Notes under the pieces: model-generated
The model's input: the letters and a program-made list of their open reading frames with translations, nothing else
Databases searched by the model: none
Told to the model about the DNA's origin: nothing
Program-made: the position numbers and the translations under genes
In this document: in pieces, positions 55,141-62,707 of the stretch
Numbering within the stretch: the stretch's first letter is position 1
Layout of the letters: each line of letters begins with the position of its first letter
From: Saprospiraceae bacterium
GTDB lineage: Bacteria; Bacteroidota; Bacteroidia; Chitinophagales; Saprospiraceae
NCBI GenBank assembly: GCA_016714445.1
Contig: JADJNF010000001.1
Span: 1,178,001-1,242,000, forward strand
Reading direction: 5' to 3'
DNA: 64,000 nucleotides

Positions 55141-55172
55141 TTTGTATTAAGGGAGGATAAGTCTTACCTTTG
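55141..55172 (+). promoter_or_regulatory. Bacteroidota-type promoter of lpd
   Basis: TTTG (55141-55144) and TACCTTTG (55165-55172) with a 20-nt spacer fit the -33/-7 consensus. The lpd ATG follows 18 bases later. Confidence 0.55.
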
Positions 55173-55190
55173 TGCCAAAATAAAAGAGAT

Positions 55191-56588
55191 ATGAATTTTG
55201 ATATAATAATATTAGGAAGTGGTCCGGGTGGATATGTTGCAGCGATCAGAGCTTCACAATTGGGTATGAAAGTGGCGGTAATTGAAAAAGAAAGTCTGGG
55301 TGGTGTATGTCTGAATTGGGGATGTATTCCCACCAAAGCATTGCTGAAAAGTGCACAGGTTTTTAATTATATCAACCATGCGTCTGACTACGGCATTACC
55401 GTAGCTAAACCAACTGCAGAATTTAACAACATAATTTCCAGAAGTCGTGGTGTCGCGGATGGTATGTCTAAAGGGGTAAATTTCCTGATGAAAAAAAACA
55501 AAGTCACTGTGATCGAAGGGTATGGCAGATTGGTGAGGGGCAAAAAAATAGTGGTAACAGATAAAGAAGGTAAAAAAGCAGAGTATAGTGCAGAACATAT
55601 CATTATTGCTACTGGCGGAAGAGCTAAAGAATTGCCAAATCTGAAAATTGATGGTAAAAAAATCATAGGCTACCGTGAAGCCATGACATTGCCGGTACAA
55701 CCTAAAAAAATGGTGGTCGTAGGAGCAGGTGCCATAGGCGTAGAATTTGCTTATTTTTATAATTCCATAGGTACTTCGGTCACCGTTGTAGAATTTTTAG
55801 AACAAGGCATTTTACCGCGTGAAGATGCGGATATTTCCAAAGAACTGGCTAAAATATATAAAAAGGCTGGCATGAACATTCTGGCCAATAGTGCAGTAGA
55901 AAATGTCGATATCTCCGGAGATCAATGTAAAGTCACCATAAAAAGTAGAAAAGACAACTCTGTGCAGGTCATAGAATGTGATGTTGTTTTATCAGCAGCT
56001 GGTGTTACTCCGAATATTGAAGATATTGGGCTGGAAGTACTGGGTATTGAAATGGATAGAGGTATGATAAAAACAGATGCTTTTTATCGAACAAATGTGC
56101 CGGGTATCTATGCCATTGGTGATGTGATACCTACGCCGGCTCTGGCTCATGTGGCGAGTGCCGAAGGTATCACCTGCGTAGAAAAAATAGCTGGTCATCA
56201 TCCTGAACCCATTGACTACAGCAATATACCATCCTGTACTTACTGCTGGCCTGAAGTTTCGAGCGTCGGTATGACGGAAACACAGGCAAAAGAAGCAGGT
56301 TATGAGTTGAAAGTGGGTAAGTTTCCTTTTTCAGCATCAGGAAAAGCAAGCGCATCCGGAGCAAAAGAAGGATTTGTCAAAGTCATTTTTGATGCAAAAT
56401 ATGGTGAGTTGCTTGGAGCCCACATGATTGGTGCCAATGTAACAGAAATGATCGCAGAGTTGGTTCTGGCCAAAAAACTTGAAAGTACGGGACAAGAAAT
56501 ACTTAAAGCCATCCATCCACATCCTACCATGAGCGAAGCGGTAATGGAAGCTACCGCTGCTGCCTACGATGAAGTGATACATTTGTAA
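55191..56588 (+). CDS. lpdA: Dihydrolipoyl dehydrogenase
   Basis: A 465-residue FAD enzyme (E3) that reoxidises dihydrolipoamide of 2-oxoacid dehydrogenase or glycine-cleavage complexes using NAD+. The start MNFDIIILGSGPGGYVAA is used because an in-frame TTG 21 bases earlier lies in the -7 box. FAD-binding GSGPGG (about 10-15), redox cysteines Cys40 and Cys45 in GGVCLNWGCIPTKALL, NAD-binding GAGAIGVEF, and the C-terminal His-Pro dyad in IHPHPTMSEAV are present. A hexanucleotide repeat follows the stop. Confidence 0.96.
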   Translation: MNFDIIILGSGPGGYVAAIRASQLGMKVAVIEKESLGGVCLNWGCIPTKALLKSAQVFNYINHASDYGITVAKPTAEFNNIISRSRGVADGMSKGVNFLMKKNKVTVIEGYGRLVRGKKIVVTDKEGKKAEYSAEHIIIATGGRAKELPNLKIDGKKIIGYREAMTLPVQPKKMVVVGAGAIGVEFAYFYNSIGTSVTVVEFLEQGILPREDADISKELAKIYKKAGMNILANSAVENVDISGDQCKVTIKSRKDNSVQVIECDVVLSAAGVTPNIEDIGLEVLGIEMDRGMIKTDAFYRTNVPGIYAIGDVIPTPALAHVASAEGITCVEKIAGHHPEPIDYSNIPSCTYCWPEVSSVGMTETQAKEAGYELKVGKFPFSASGKASASGAKEGFVKVIFDAKYGELLGAHMIGANVTEMIAELVLAKKLESTGQEILKAIHPHPTMSEAVMEATAAAYDEVIHL

Positions 56589-56676
56589 GGTTACGGTTAA
56601 GGTTAAGGCTGAGATTAAGATTAAGATTGAGATTTAGACTTAGGTTAAGGTTAAGGTTGAGATTTAGGATAAGATT
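56587..56676. repeat. Degenerate hexanucleotide tandem repeat
   Basis: Fifteen consecutive 6-bp units in constant phase, mostly AAGGTT, AAGATT or GAGATT, start at the second base of the lpd stop codon and end 20 bases before the phosphoesterase start. No unit is lost or gained in length. Replication slippage at such repeats can change spacing between genes; whether this one varies is unknown. Confidence 0.7.
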
Positions 56677-56696
56677 AGAAAAAGCAGGTAGCAGAT

Positions 56697-57200
56697 TTGA
56701 AGAAAATAGCATTGATATCTGACAATCACTCTTACTATGGAGATGAGGTAACTGATCATCTGCTTGATGTGGATGAAATCTGGCATGCCGGAGACATCGG
56801 TGATCTCTCTTCCATTGAAAAGTACCGGCAAACGGCTTTATTAAGAGGCGTTTATGGTAATATTGATGAACAGTCTGTAAGAGATATTTTCCCTTTGAAT
56901 GAAATTTTCATTTGTGAGGGAATCAAGGTATTTATGACCCATATCGGCGGATATCCCGGCAGGTATGCATCCAGAGTTTATCAAATCATAAAACAGGAAA
57001 AACCAAATCTGTATATTTGCGGACATTCACATATCTGTAAGGTAGTGCCGGATAAATCCAATAATCTCCTACACATGAACCCCGGAGCATATGGCCATCA
57101 TGGGTTTCACAAGGTAAGAACCATCTTAAAATTTGAAGCAGACAATGGTAAAATCCAGAATCTGAGGGTAGTAGAATTAGGACTCCGGGGTATTGTCTAG
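56697..57200 (+). CDS. YfcE-type metallophosphoesterase
   Basis: A 167-residue calcineurin-like phosphoesterase. The metal-ligand motifs are ISDNHSY, HAGDIGD, YGNID, THIGGYPG and CGHSHI in family order. Single-domain and short, as in YfcE/MJ0936 phosphodiesterases, usually with an unknown natural substrate. The start is a TTG (TTGAAGAAAATAGC), chosen because no ATG lies in frame upstream and MKKIALISD is the usual beginning. It follows the hexanucleotide repeat. Confidence 0.85.
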   Translation: MKKIALISDNHSYYGDEVTDHLLDVDEIWHAGDIGDLSSIEKYRQTALLRGVYGNIDEQSVRDIFPLNEIFICEGIKVFMTHIGGYPGRYASRVYQIIKQEKPNLYICGHSHICKVVPDKSNNLLHMNPGAYGHHGFHKVRTILKFEADNGKIQNLRVVELGLRGIV

Positions 57201-57231
57201 AGAGATGCTTTCCTCTGTAAAGACACTTCTC

Positions 57232-58288
57232 TTATGCTATTTCTCCGCCACAACTACTCCCTGCCCCAGCCGTACAGCCATAACAATGCTGATTGAGTAC
57301 AATTTTTCTTTTCATTAATGTTTCGAGATCAAAATCATTGATATGGGTTGAGTTGCCTGCTTACTTTGAGATCCAGCATCTGATTAAAATCACAGTCATA
57401 GATATAACCATCCCAACTCACAGACAAAGTATACCGACACATCAGACCTTCTATTGTTCCAGGATTGTAAGCTTCTACCAGCGATGTCATATATTCCACA
57501 TAATTGCCTGACTCTATCAGATAATCCAGAAACCGGCTAATGGGCAGATTGGTGATGACAAAAAGATTATTGAATGTGATGTTATATCTGCGGGCAAGTT
57601 GAAGTTTAAATTCGTGCTCCAGGGAAGATTGATGACCTGGCAGAAAAGCACCGGAAGGATTGTACACCAAATCCAGTATCAGACCACTTCCATCCACACC
57701 GTAACCTACCGCATTTAATTTTTTAAGCGCCTCAATGCTGTCTTCAAATACCCCGTCTCCCCGCTGACTGTCTGTCCTTGATTTAGTAAAATATGGCAGG
57801 GAAGAGATAACATGCACATTGTTTTTTGCAAAAAACTCAGGCAGGTCATGATACTTCGGATTGGCCATAATGATGGTGAGATTACAGCGGTTCATGACTT
57901 TTATACCCAGTTTTCGACATTCTTCGACAAACCAGCGAAAATGTGGATTCATCTCAGGAGCCCCTCCAGTGATATCCACGGTAGGTATGTCATGGGTTCT
58001 TAATATCTCAAGACATCGTTCCAGGGTGGCCTTGTCCATATTTTCAACTTTTTTATCAGGCCCGGCATCCACATGACAGTGGGCACAGGTCTGATTGCAA
58101 AGTTTACCGATATTGATCTGAAATATTTCAGGATTTCGTGGTTGTAATGCTTGTCCAACTTTGGAAATAAAGGGTTCGAAGGTATCATGATTGAGTTCAT
58201 GACCATTCAGTACTTCCAGTTGAAAAAAAGTGCTGGCAAGTTTATTGTCCGTCGTACTTAACGAGCGGGACCGTTGTTTTACTCCCAT
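57232..58288 (-). pseudogene. arsS: Arsenosugar biosynthesis radical SAM protein ArsS, frameshifted near the C terminus
   Basis: Residues 1-312 match ArsS: an N-terminal helix, the radical SAM cluster motif LCNQTCAHCHVDAGP (CxxxCxxC), and TVDITGGAPEMNPHFRWFVEE. The frame stops at 57335 shortly after QMLDLKV. Near 57357-57366 one extra A (GTAAGC; GTAGC would restore the frame) displaces the rest, which continues as STHINDFD and HCYGCTAGAGSSCGG to a TAA at 57232-57234. That Cys-rich tail is diagnostic of ArsS. It may be a read error or a true mutation. The enzyme makes the sugar-arsenic bond. The AhpD-like partner lies 47 bases upstream. Confidence 0.85.
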
Positions 58289-58335
58289 TATTGATCAGAA
58301 ATTGTTTGATAATATCGGCAATTAACAAAAATAAA

Positions 58336-58665
58336 TTACATTAGTTTTGCCTTTATAGTATTCATCATTGGAACAGCGTTGACCAAAGTCGCACCTCCTT
58401 TTATCGCAGCAGCTACATGTACTGCTTCCATCATTTGTTCTTCATCAGCACCTTCTGACAAACAGGCAGTTGTGTAAGCATCCATACAGTAAGGACACTG
58501 CACAGTATGGGCTACAGCAAGAGCAATAAGATTTTTTTCACGAACAGTAAGCGCACCTTCCTTAAAGACTTCACCATACCATTCAAAAAATTTTTTGCCC
58601 ATCTCAGGTTGCAAATCGACTATATTTCCAAATTTTTTAAGATCTTCCGGTTTAAAATAACTCAT
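58336..58665 (-). CDS. Arsenosugar-associated AhpD-like peroxidase-family protein
   Basis: A 109-residue carboxymuconolactone decarboxylase/AhpD-fold protein. It holds the redox pair CPYCMDAYTTACLSEGAD near residue 57 and EAVHVAAAIKGGATL in the C-terminal part. NCBI family TIGR04169 (arsenosugar biosynthesis-associated peroxidase-like) matches in length and order, and it is the gene before arsS in the same direction. A reductant role in methylated-arsenic chemistry is inferred from context. AhpD activity is not proven. Confidence 0.85.
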   Translation of the reverse strand: MSYFKPEDLKKFGNIVDLQPEMGKKFFEWYGEVFKEGALTVREKNLIALAVAHTVQCPYCMDAYTTACLSEGADEEQMMEAVHVAAAIKGGATLVNAVPMMNTIKAKLM

Positions 58666-58819
58666 ATTAAGGACGTTTATTTTCTTTTATAATAAAATTG
58701 AACATCAATTACCTGATGATGTTTATCGCCACAATGATACTGTTTTTTATTTTCTCTATGATTATTTGGGATAAAATTTTACTTTTGTTTACCTGTTTAA
58801 AAATCGGTAACCGTACATC

Positions 58820-59752
58820 ATGCATTTTTATTTTACCATTATAATCGCTGTCAGCTGCTCATGTTTGCTTTCTGCCCAAAACGCGCTTCCAATAGTCAGT
58901 TCAGGTACATTGATCAGAAAAGACTCCTTTCCATCAAAATATGTGCAGCACAGAAATATAGACATTTGGCTACCGGAAGGATACTCCGGTGATAAAAAAT
59001 ATGCTGTTCTGTATATGCATGACGGCCAGATGTTGTACGACAGTACGACCAACTGGAATCAACAGGCATGGGATATCGATGACGTTGGACAAAAACTGAT
59101 GAATGAAAAAAAAATTCGTCCCTTTATTGTGGTTGGCATCTGGAATGGCGGTTCAGCAAGACATGCCGAATATTTTCCGCAAAAACCATTTGAGTCTTTG
59201 CCAAAACAACAACAACAGGACATTTATCAGGCTGCCAGAAACAATGAGTACAGTGTATTCCAGGATCAATATATACAATCAGACCTTTACTTAAAGTTTC
59301 TTGTTCATGAACTCAAGCCATACATTGATGCCAATTTTGCTGTGGAAAAAGATAAAAATAATACCTGTATCATGGGCAGCAGTATGGGTGGGCTGATATC
59401 GATGTATGCGATGTGCGAATATCCTGACGTTTTTGGCGCTGCAGCCTGTTTGTCTACTCACTGGCCCGGTATTTTAACTTTAGAAAACAACCCGATACCA
59501 CAATCATTTTACCGATATCTGGAAAAAAATCTGCCTGACCCAACAAAAAATAAAATTTATTTTGATTATGGTACAGCCACACTGGATGCCATGTATCCGC
59601 CTTTGCAGGCAGAAGTAGACAAGATCATGATAAAAAAGGGCTTTTCATCTGAATCCTGGCAAACCTTAAAATTTGAAGGAGAAGAACACAGTGAAAAAGC
59701 CTGGAAAAAAAGACTTCACATCCCACTGACTTTTTTACTTAAAGCCTACTGA
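58820..59752 (+). CDS. Exported alpha/beta-hydrolase esterase
   Basis: A 310-residue secreted or periplasmic hydrolase of the esterase D/Fes-like (PF00756) family. A signal peptide ends near residue 20 (SCSCLLSAQN). The nucleophile Ser lies in CIMGSSMGGLISMYAM (about 175-190), the acid in the DYGTATLDAMYP region, and a C-terminal His in GEEHSEKAWKKRL. Ester substrate unknown (feruloyl, enterobactin-like or acetyl esters are alternatives). It converges with proB (12 bases between stops). Confidence 0.85.
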   Translation: MHFYFTIIIAVSCSCLLSAQNALPIVSSGTLIRKDSFPSKYVQHRNIDIWLPEGYSGDKKYAVLYMHDGQMLYDSTTNWNQQAWDIDDVGQKLMNEKKIRPFIVVGIWNGGSARHAEYFPQKPFESLPKQQQQDIYQAARNNEYSVFQDQYIQSDLYLKFLVHELKPYIDANFAVEKDKNNTCIMGSSMGGLISMYAMCEYPDVFGAAACLSTHWPGILTLENNPIPQSFYRYLEKNLPDPTKNKIYFDYGTATLDAMYPPLQAEVDKIMIKKGFSSESWQTLKFEGEEHSEKAWKKRLHIPLTFLLKAY

Positions 59753-59764
59753 GCAGATAAATGT

Positions 59765-60529
59765 CTATATTTTAAATCTGGTAAACCTGATATTACCTTC
59801 GAGGGCATTTACTACAAAATTATTTTGACCACCATTGACGATCCACATTTCCACCTGATGTTTGCGGCAAATCTCCGCAGCATGTATTTTGGTAGTCATG
59901 CCTCCTGTACCCAATGTTGATGCTTTTTCATGGGCATATTTTCTTATTTCATCCGGATTATTTACTACTTCTATGAGATTTGCATGAGGGTTAAGGTGCG
60001 GATTATCATCGTACAGACCATCGATATCCGATGCGATGATCAAAATGTCCGCTTCAATGATGCCCGCCACCAAAGCAGAAAGTTTATCATTGTCACCCAA
60101 TAAAATCTCCTCTATCGCTACGGTATCATTTTCGTTAATGATCGGAATGTATTGATGTTCAATCAGTTTGGCGATGGTATTTCCGGTATTCTCCCGAGCA
60201 GTAACATCTTCAAAATCCCTGTAGGTCAATAAGCACTGTGCCACGTGCAGCCCAAAACTTTCAAAAATATCATCGTACAACTTCATGAGTTTGGGTTGAC
60301 CGATGGCCGCCATGGCTTGTTTTGAATCCGCATAATTGGTATGTCCGCTCAGATCTACATATTGACGGGCAGCAGCTATCGCACCTGATGACACGATCAC
60401 TATATCATAGTCTTTTCGGAGGCTCACTATCTGTCTTGCCAGATCTTCTATTTTGGCATAGGAAATGCGCTGTGTTCCTGACGTGAGCGTAGAAGTCCCG
60501 ATTTTAATGACAATCTTTTTTTTCTTCAT
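59765..60529 (-). CDS. proB: Glutamate 5-kinase (without PUA domain)
   Basis: A 254-residue amino-acid kinase catalysing the first step of proline synthesis, ATP-dependent phosphorylation of glutamate. Motifs: KKKIVIKIGTSTLT near the N terminus, IVSSGAIAAARQ, IPIINENDTVAIEEI with the substrate-binding Asn-Asp, and GTGGMTTKIHAAEICR. The C-terminal PUA domain of the E. coli enzyme (367 residues) is absent, as in many Bacteroidota. It starts 6 bases after the stop of proA, so the two form an operon proA-proB. Confidence 0.93.
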   Translation of the reverse strand: MKKKKIVIKIGTSTLTSGTQRISYAKIEDLARQIVSLRKDYDIVIVSSGAIAAARQYVDLSGHTNYADSKQAMAAIGQPKLMKLYDDIFESFGLHVAQCLLTYRDFEDVTARENTGNTIAKLIEHQYIPIINENDTVAIEEILLGDNDKLSALVAGIIEADILIIASDIDGLYDDNPHLNPHANLIEVVNNPDEIRKYAHEKASTLGTGGMTTKIHAAEICRKHQVEMWIVNGGQNNFVVNALEGNIRFTRFKI

Positions 60530-60535
60530 TGTTCT

Positions 60536-61717
60536 TTAATTTCTGATCTGGCCGTTGCCATAAATAAACCACTTGTTGGTGACCAGCTGATCAATTCCAA
60601 CCGGTCCTCTGAAATGCAATTTTTGGGTGCTGATAGCCATCTCCCCTCCGAAACCCATCTGGCCTCCGTCCGTAAATCGGGTAGAAGCATTGTGATATAC
60701 TGCCGCACAATCGACATTCATCAAAAAATGGTCTGCTACTGCTTCATCTTTGGTTACAATAACGGCAGAGTGACCACCCGAATATGTATTGATTTTATCA
60801 ATGGCTTCTTCAGGATCATTGACTACGGAAAACATGATTTTAGGCGCAAGAAACTCTTCATACATCAAATCTTCGTTAAGGTCGATAGGTACGATATCCT
60901 GATATAATTCAAATGTACCATCTCCTGTCACTTCAATGCCTTTGGACTTTATTTTTTTAATTAACAATGACATTTCTTTTCCACTTTCAAATATCCGCCT
61001 GTTAATCAATACTTTATCCAAAGCATTACAAACAGATATCCGTTCTTTGCCATTGATGATCAGTGCTATGGCCATGTCAATGTCCGCGTCGTCATGAATG
61101 TACATGAAGTTATTTCCCCTGCCACTAATGATCACCGGTGCTTTGGCATGTTTTACCACAAAATCGATCAAAACATCTCCCCCTCTGGGAATGATCAGAT
61201 CAATTGGTGCATTTTCATCGGATATAAATGCACGGATCTCCTCCCGCGACATATCCAGGTACTTCACCCTGCTTTGATCATACCCGTTTGATGTCAGTGC
61301 TTCGTGCCAGAGCGCCGTCAGTAAAAGGTTGGTATTTCGGGCTTCTTTCCCACCTTTGAGCAAAATTTTATTGCCGGATTTAAAAGCCATGGCTGCCGCC
61401 TCGATGGTCACATCAGGCCTGGATTCATAAATGATAAGGATGGTACCAAAAGGAACCGTTTTATTGGTGACCAAAAGACCATCTTCTTTTTTAAATTCAT
61501 ATATCAACCTGCCATCCGGATTAGATTTTATGGCCGATTCTTTCAATGATTGAATCATGCTGCTTACTTTTGTGTCATCCACTTTCAGCCTGTCCATCAG
61601 GGCAATATCTTCATGTGGTGCAGAAGACATATCTTTTTTATTGGCTTCAATTATGGTGGTCCGATGTTCATCCAGTAGCAGTGCAAGGTCCTGTAATATT
61701 TTAGATCTGATTTCCAT
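60536..61717 (-). CDS. proA: Glutamate-5-semialdehyde dehydrogenase
   Basis: A 393-residue cytoplasmic enzyme reducing glutamyl-5-phosphate with NADPH. The cofactor region IYESRPDVTIEAAAM (about 97-111) and the catalytic Cys230 in ERISVCNALDKVLIN are present, along with GLGVE-like C-terminal MGFGGEMAISTQKLHFRGPVG. Length is close to the usual 410-420. The upstream part of the proline operon; proB follows after 6 bases. Confidence 0.95.
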   Translation of the reverse strand: MEIRSKILQDLALLLDEHRTTIIEANKKDMSSAPHEDIALMDRLKVDDTKVSSMIQSLKESAIKSNPDGRLIYEFKKEDGLLVTNKTVPFGTILIIYESRPDVTIEAAAMAFKSGNKILLKGGKEARNTNLLLTALWHEALTSNGYDQSRVKYLDMSREEIRAFISDENAPIDLIIPRGGDVLIDFVVKHAKAPVIISGRGNNFMYIHDDADIDMAIALIINGKERISVCNALDKVLINRRIFESGKEMSLLIKKIKSKGIEVTGDGTFELYQDIVPIDLNEDLMYEEFLAPKIMFSVVNDPEEAIDKINTYSGGHSAVIVTKDEAVADHFLMNVDCAAVYHNASTRFTDGGQMGFGGEMAISTQKLHFRGPVGIDQLVTNKWFIYGNGQIRN

Positions 61718-61832
61718 CCTTAATAAAGTTTTTGATGATCTGCCATTGAGCTGGCAAACAACGACACAAAATTACGAAACTATGGCAGAGATTAAATATA
61801 AACCAAATAATATTCCATGTGAATTCATTATT

Positions 61833-62536
61833 TCATTGTTTTTCATTCAGTCCTTTTTTTGAAATTTCTTCCAGATAATCCAGTTGAAGCTGTTGGATTT
61901 CTACAAGTCTTTGATTTTGATGAATAATCAGGTGGTCAATTTTTTCGTGCAGCAATCTTATCTCCAACTCAGCCTTCAGGTTGATTTTGTAGTCATGCTC
62001 GCTTCTGGATCTGTCTTTTTGCTCCTGTCGGTTTTGGCTCATCATGATAATCGGTGCCTGAATAGCTGCCAGACAGGAGAGAATCAGATTTAAAAGTATA
62101 AAAGGAAATGGATCAAATGGTTCGCGAAGTAAAGCAATAACATTGATTCCTATCCAAAGCACAATGAAAGAAAAGAAAAAAATAATAAACATCCAGCTCC
62201 CGCCAAATTCAGCTATTTTGTCTGCCATCTTCTGACCAAAAGTTAAATCGGACTCTATATCCTGCTCTATGTTCTGTGAAAGAAACTGATCGGAGTGAAT
62301 GGCATTCAATACATCTTTTTCCAGTTTGCTGAGTTCTTTGGATTCTTTTTTTACAAGCTGCTCAATATACTTTTTCCGATAGATATTTAATGCTTCATGG
62401 CTGATAAAGTGCTGTGTTGAAAATTCAGGGTGGTCCTTTTTTATCAGAAATTTCATTTGCGGTCTTACAGCATCATAATCTACCAATTCTCCGCAGGGTA
62501 CTCCTTTTTGTTTACCAAACAAATTGCTTTTGTCAT
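61833..62536 (-). pseudogene. DUF1003 family membrane protein, frameshifted near the N terminus
   Basis: The body from 62522 matches DUF1003: VRPQMKFLIKKDHPEF, IYRKKYIEQLVKKES, two membrane helices (about 110-132 and 140-160, MFIIFFFSFIVLWIGINVIAL) and a C-terminal coiled coil. Its only start in this frame is a TTG at 62522 after which LFGKQKGVPC does not fit the family. From the ATG at 62536 another frame reads MTKAICLVNKKEYPAEN, which fits the usual N terminus (C-x-V-x-x-K-x-Y/F-P). One deleted base near 62484-62492 joins them. Function of DUF1003 is unknown. Confidence 0.65.
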
Positions 62537-62570
62537 ATATTATTTATTTTATTTTTAAATCCATATTGGG

Positions 62571-62590
62571 CACGGCCGGCCCCGCGGGGC
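62571..62590. other. GC-rich palindromic patch in AT-rich DNA
   Basis: The 20 bases CACGGCCGGCCCCGCGGGGC include a 10-bp palindrome CCCCGCGGGG (62580-62589) overlapping a GGCCGGCC site. The genome around it is about 60-65 percent A+T by eye. No function is assigned. Confidence 0.5.
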
Positions 62591-62673
62591 GCACAACATC
62601 AGTATACCCGAAAAACAATATGGCCTGATCTGAATTTAATATAGAGATTAAACAATACGAAGATATAATATGT

Positions 62674-62681
62674 TATTTTTG
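62674..62681 (+). promoter_or_regulatory. -7 box of the second TonB receptor gene
   Basis: TATTTTTG matches TAnnTTTG; its predicted start site (about 62688) falls at the left end of the palindrome at 62688-62707. No -33 box is clear. Confidence 0.4.
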
Positions 62682-62687
62682 TGGCTT

Positions 62688-62707
62688 AATTTGACTTAGT
62701 CTAAATT
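62688..62707. promoter_or_regulatory. Palindromic operator overlapping the leader of the second TonB receptor gene
   Basis: AATTTGACTTAGTCTAAATT has a GACT-T-AGTC core with T/A-rich flanks, close to a 20-bp dyad, directly before the ATG at 62708. Its sequence differs from the TTGCAAC palindrome of the first receptor. It loosely resembles DtxR/IdeR-like sites, which is a weak analogy. Confidence 0.45.

Noticed and set aside
55170..55190. TTG start for lpd
   Set aside because: The codon overlaps the -7 box (55165-55172), while ATG at 55191 gives the normal MNFDIIILGSGPGG N terminus.
56587..56676. Telomere-like repeat
   Set aside because: GGTTAA-like units resemble eukaryotic telomeres but the tract is short, degenerate, and internal between bacterial genes.
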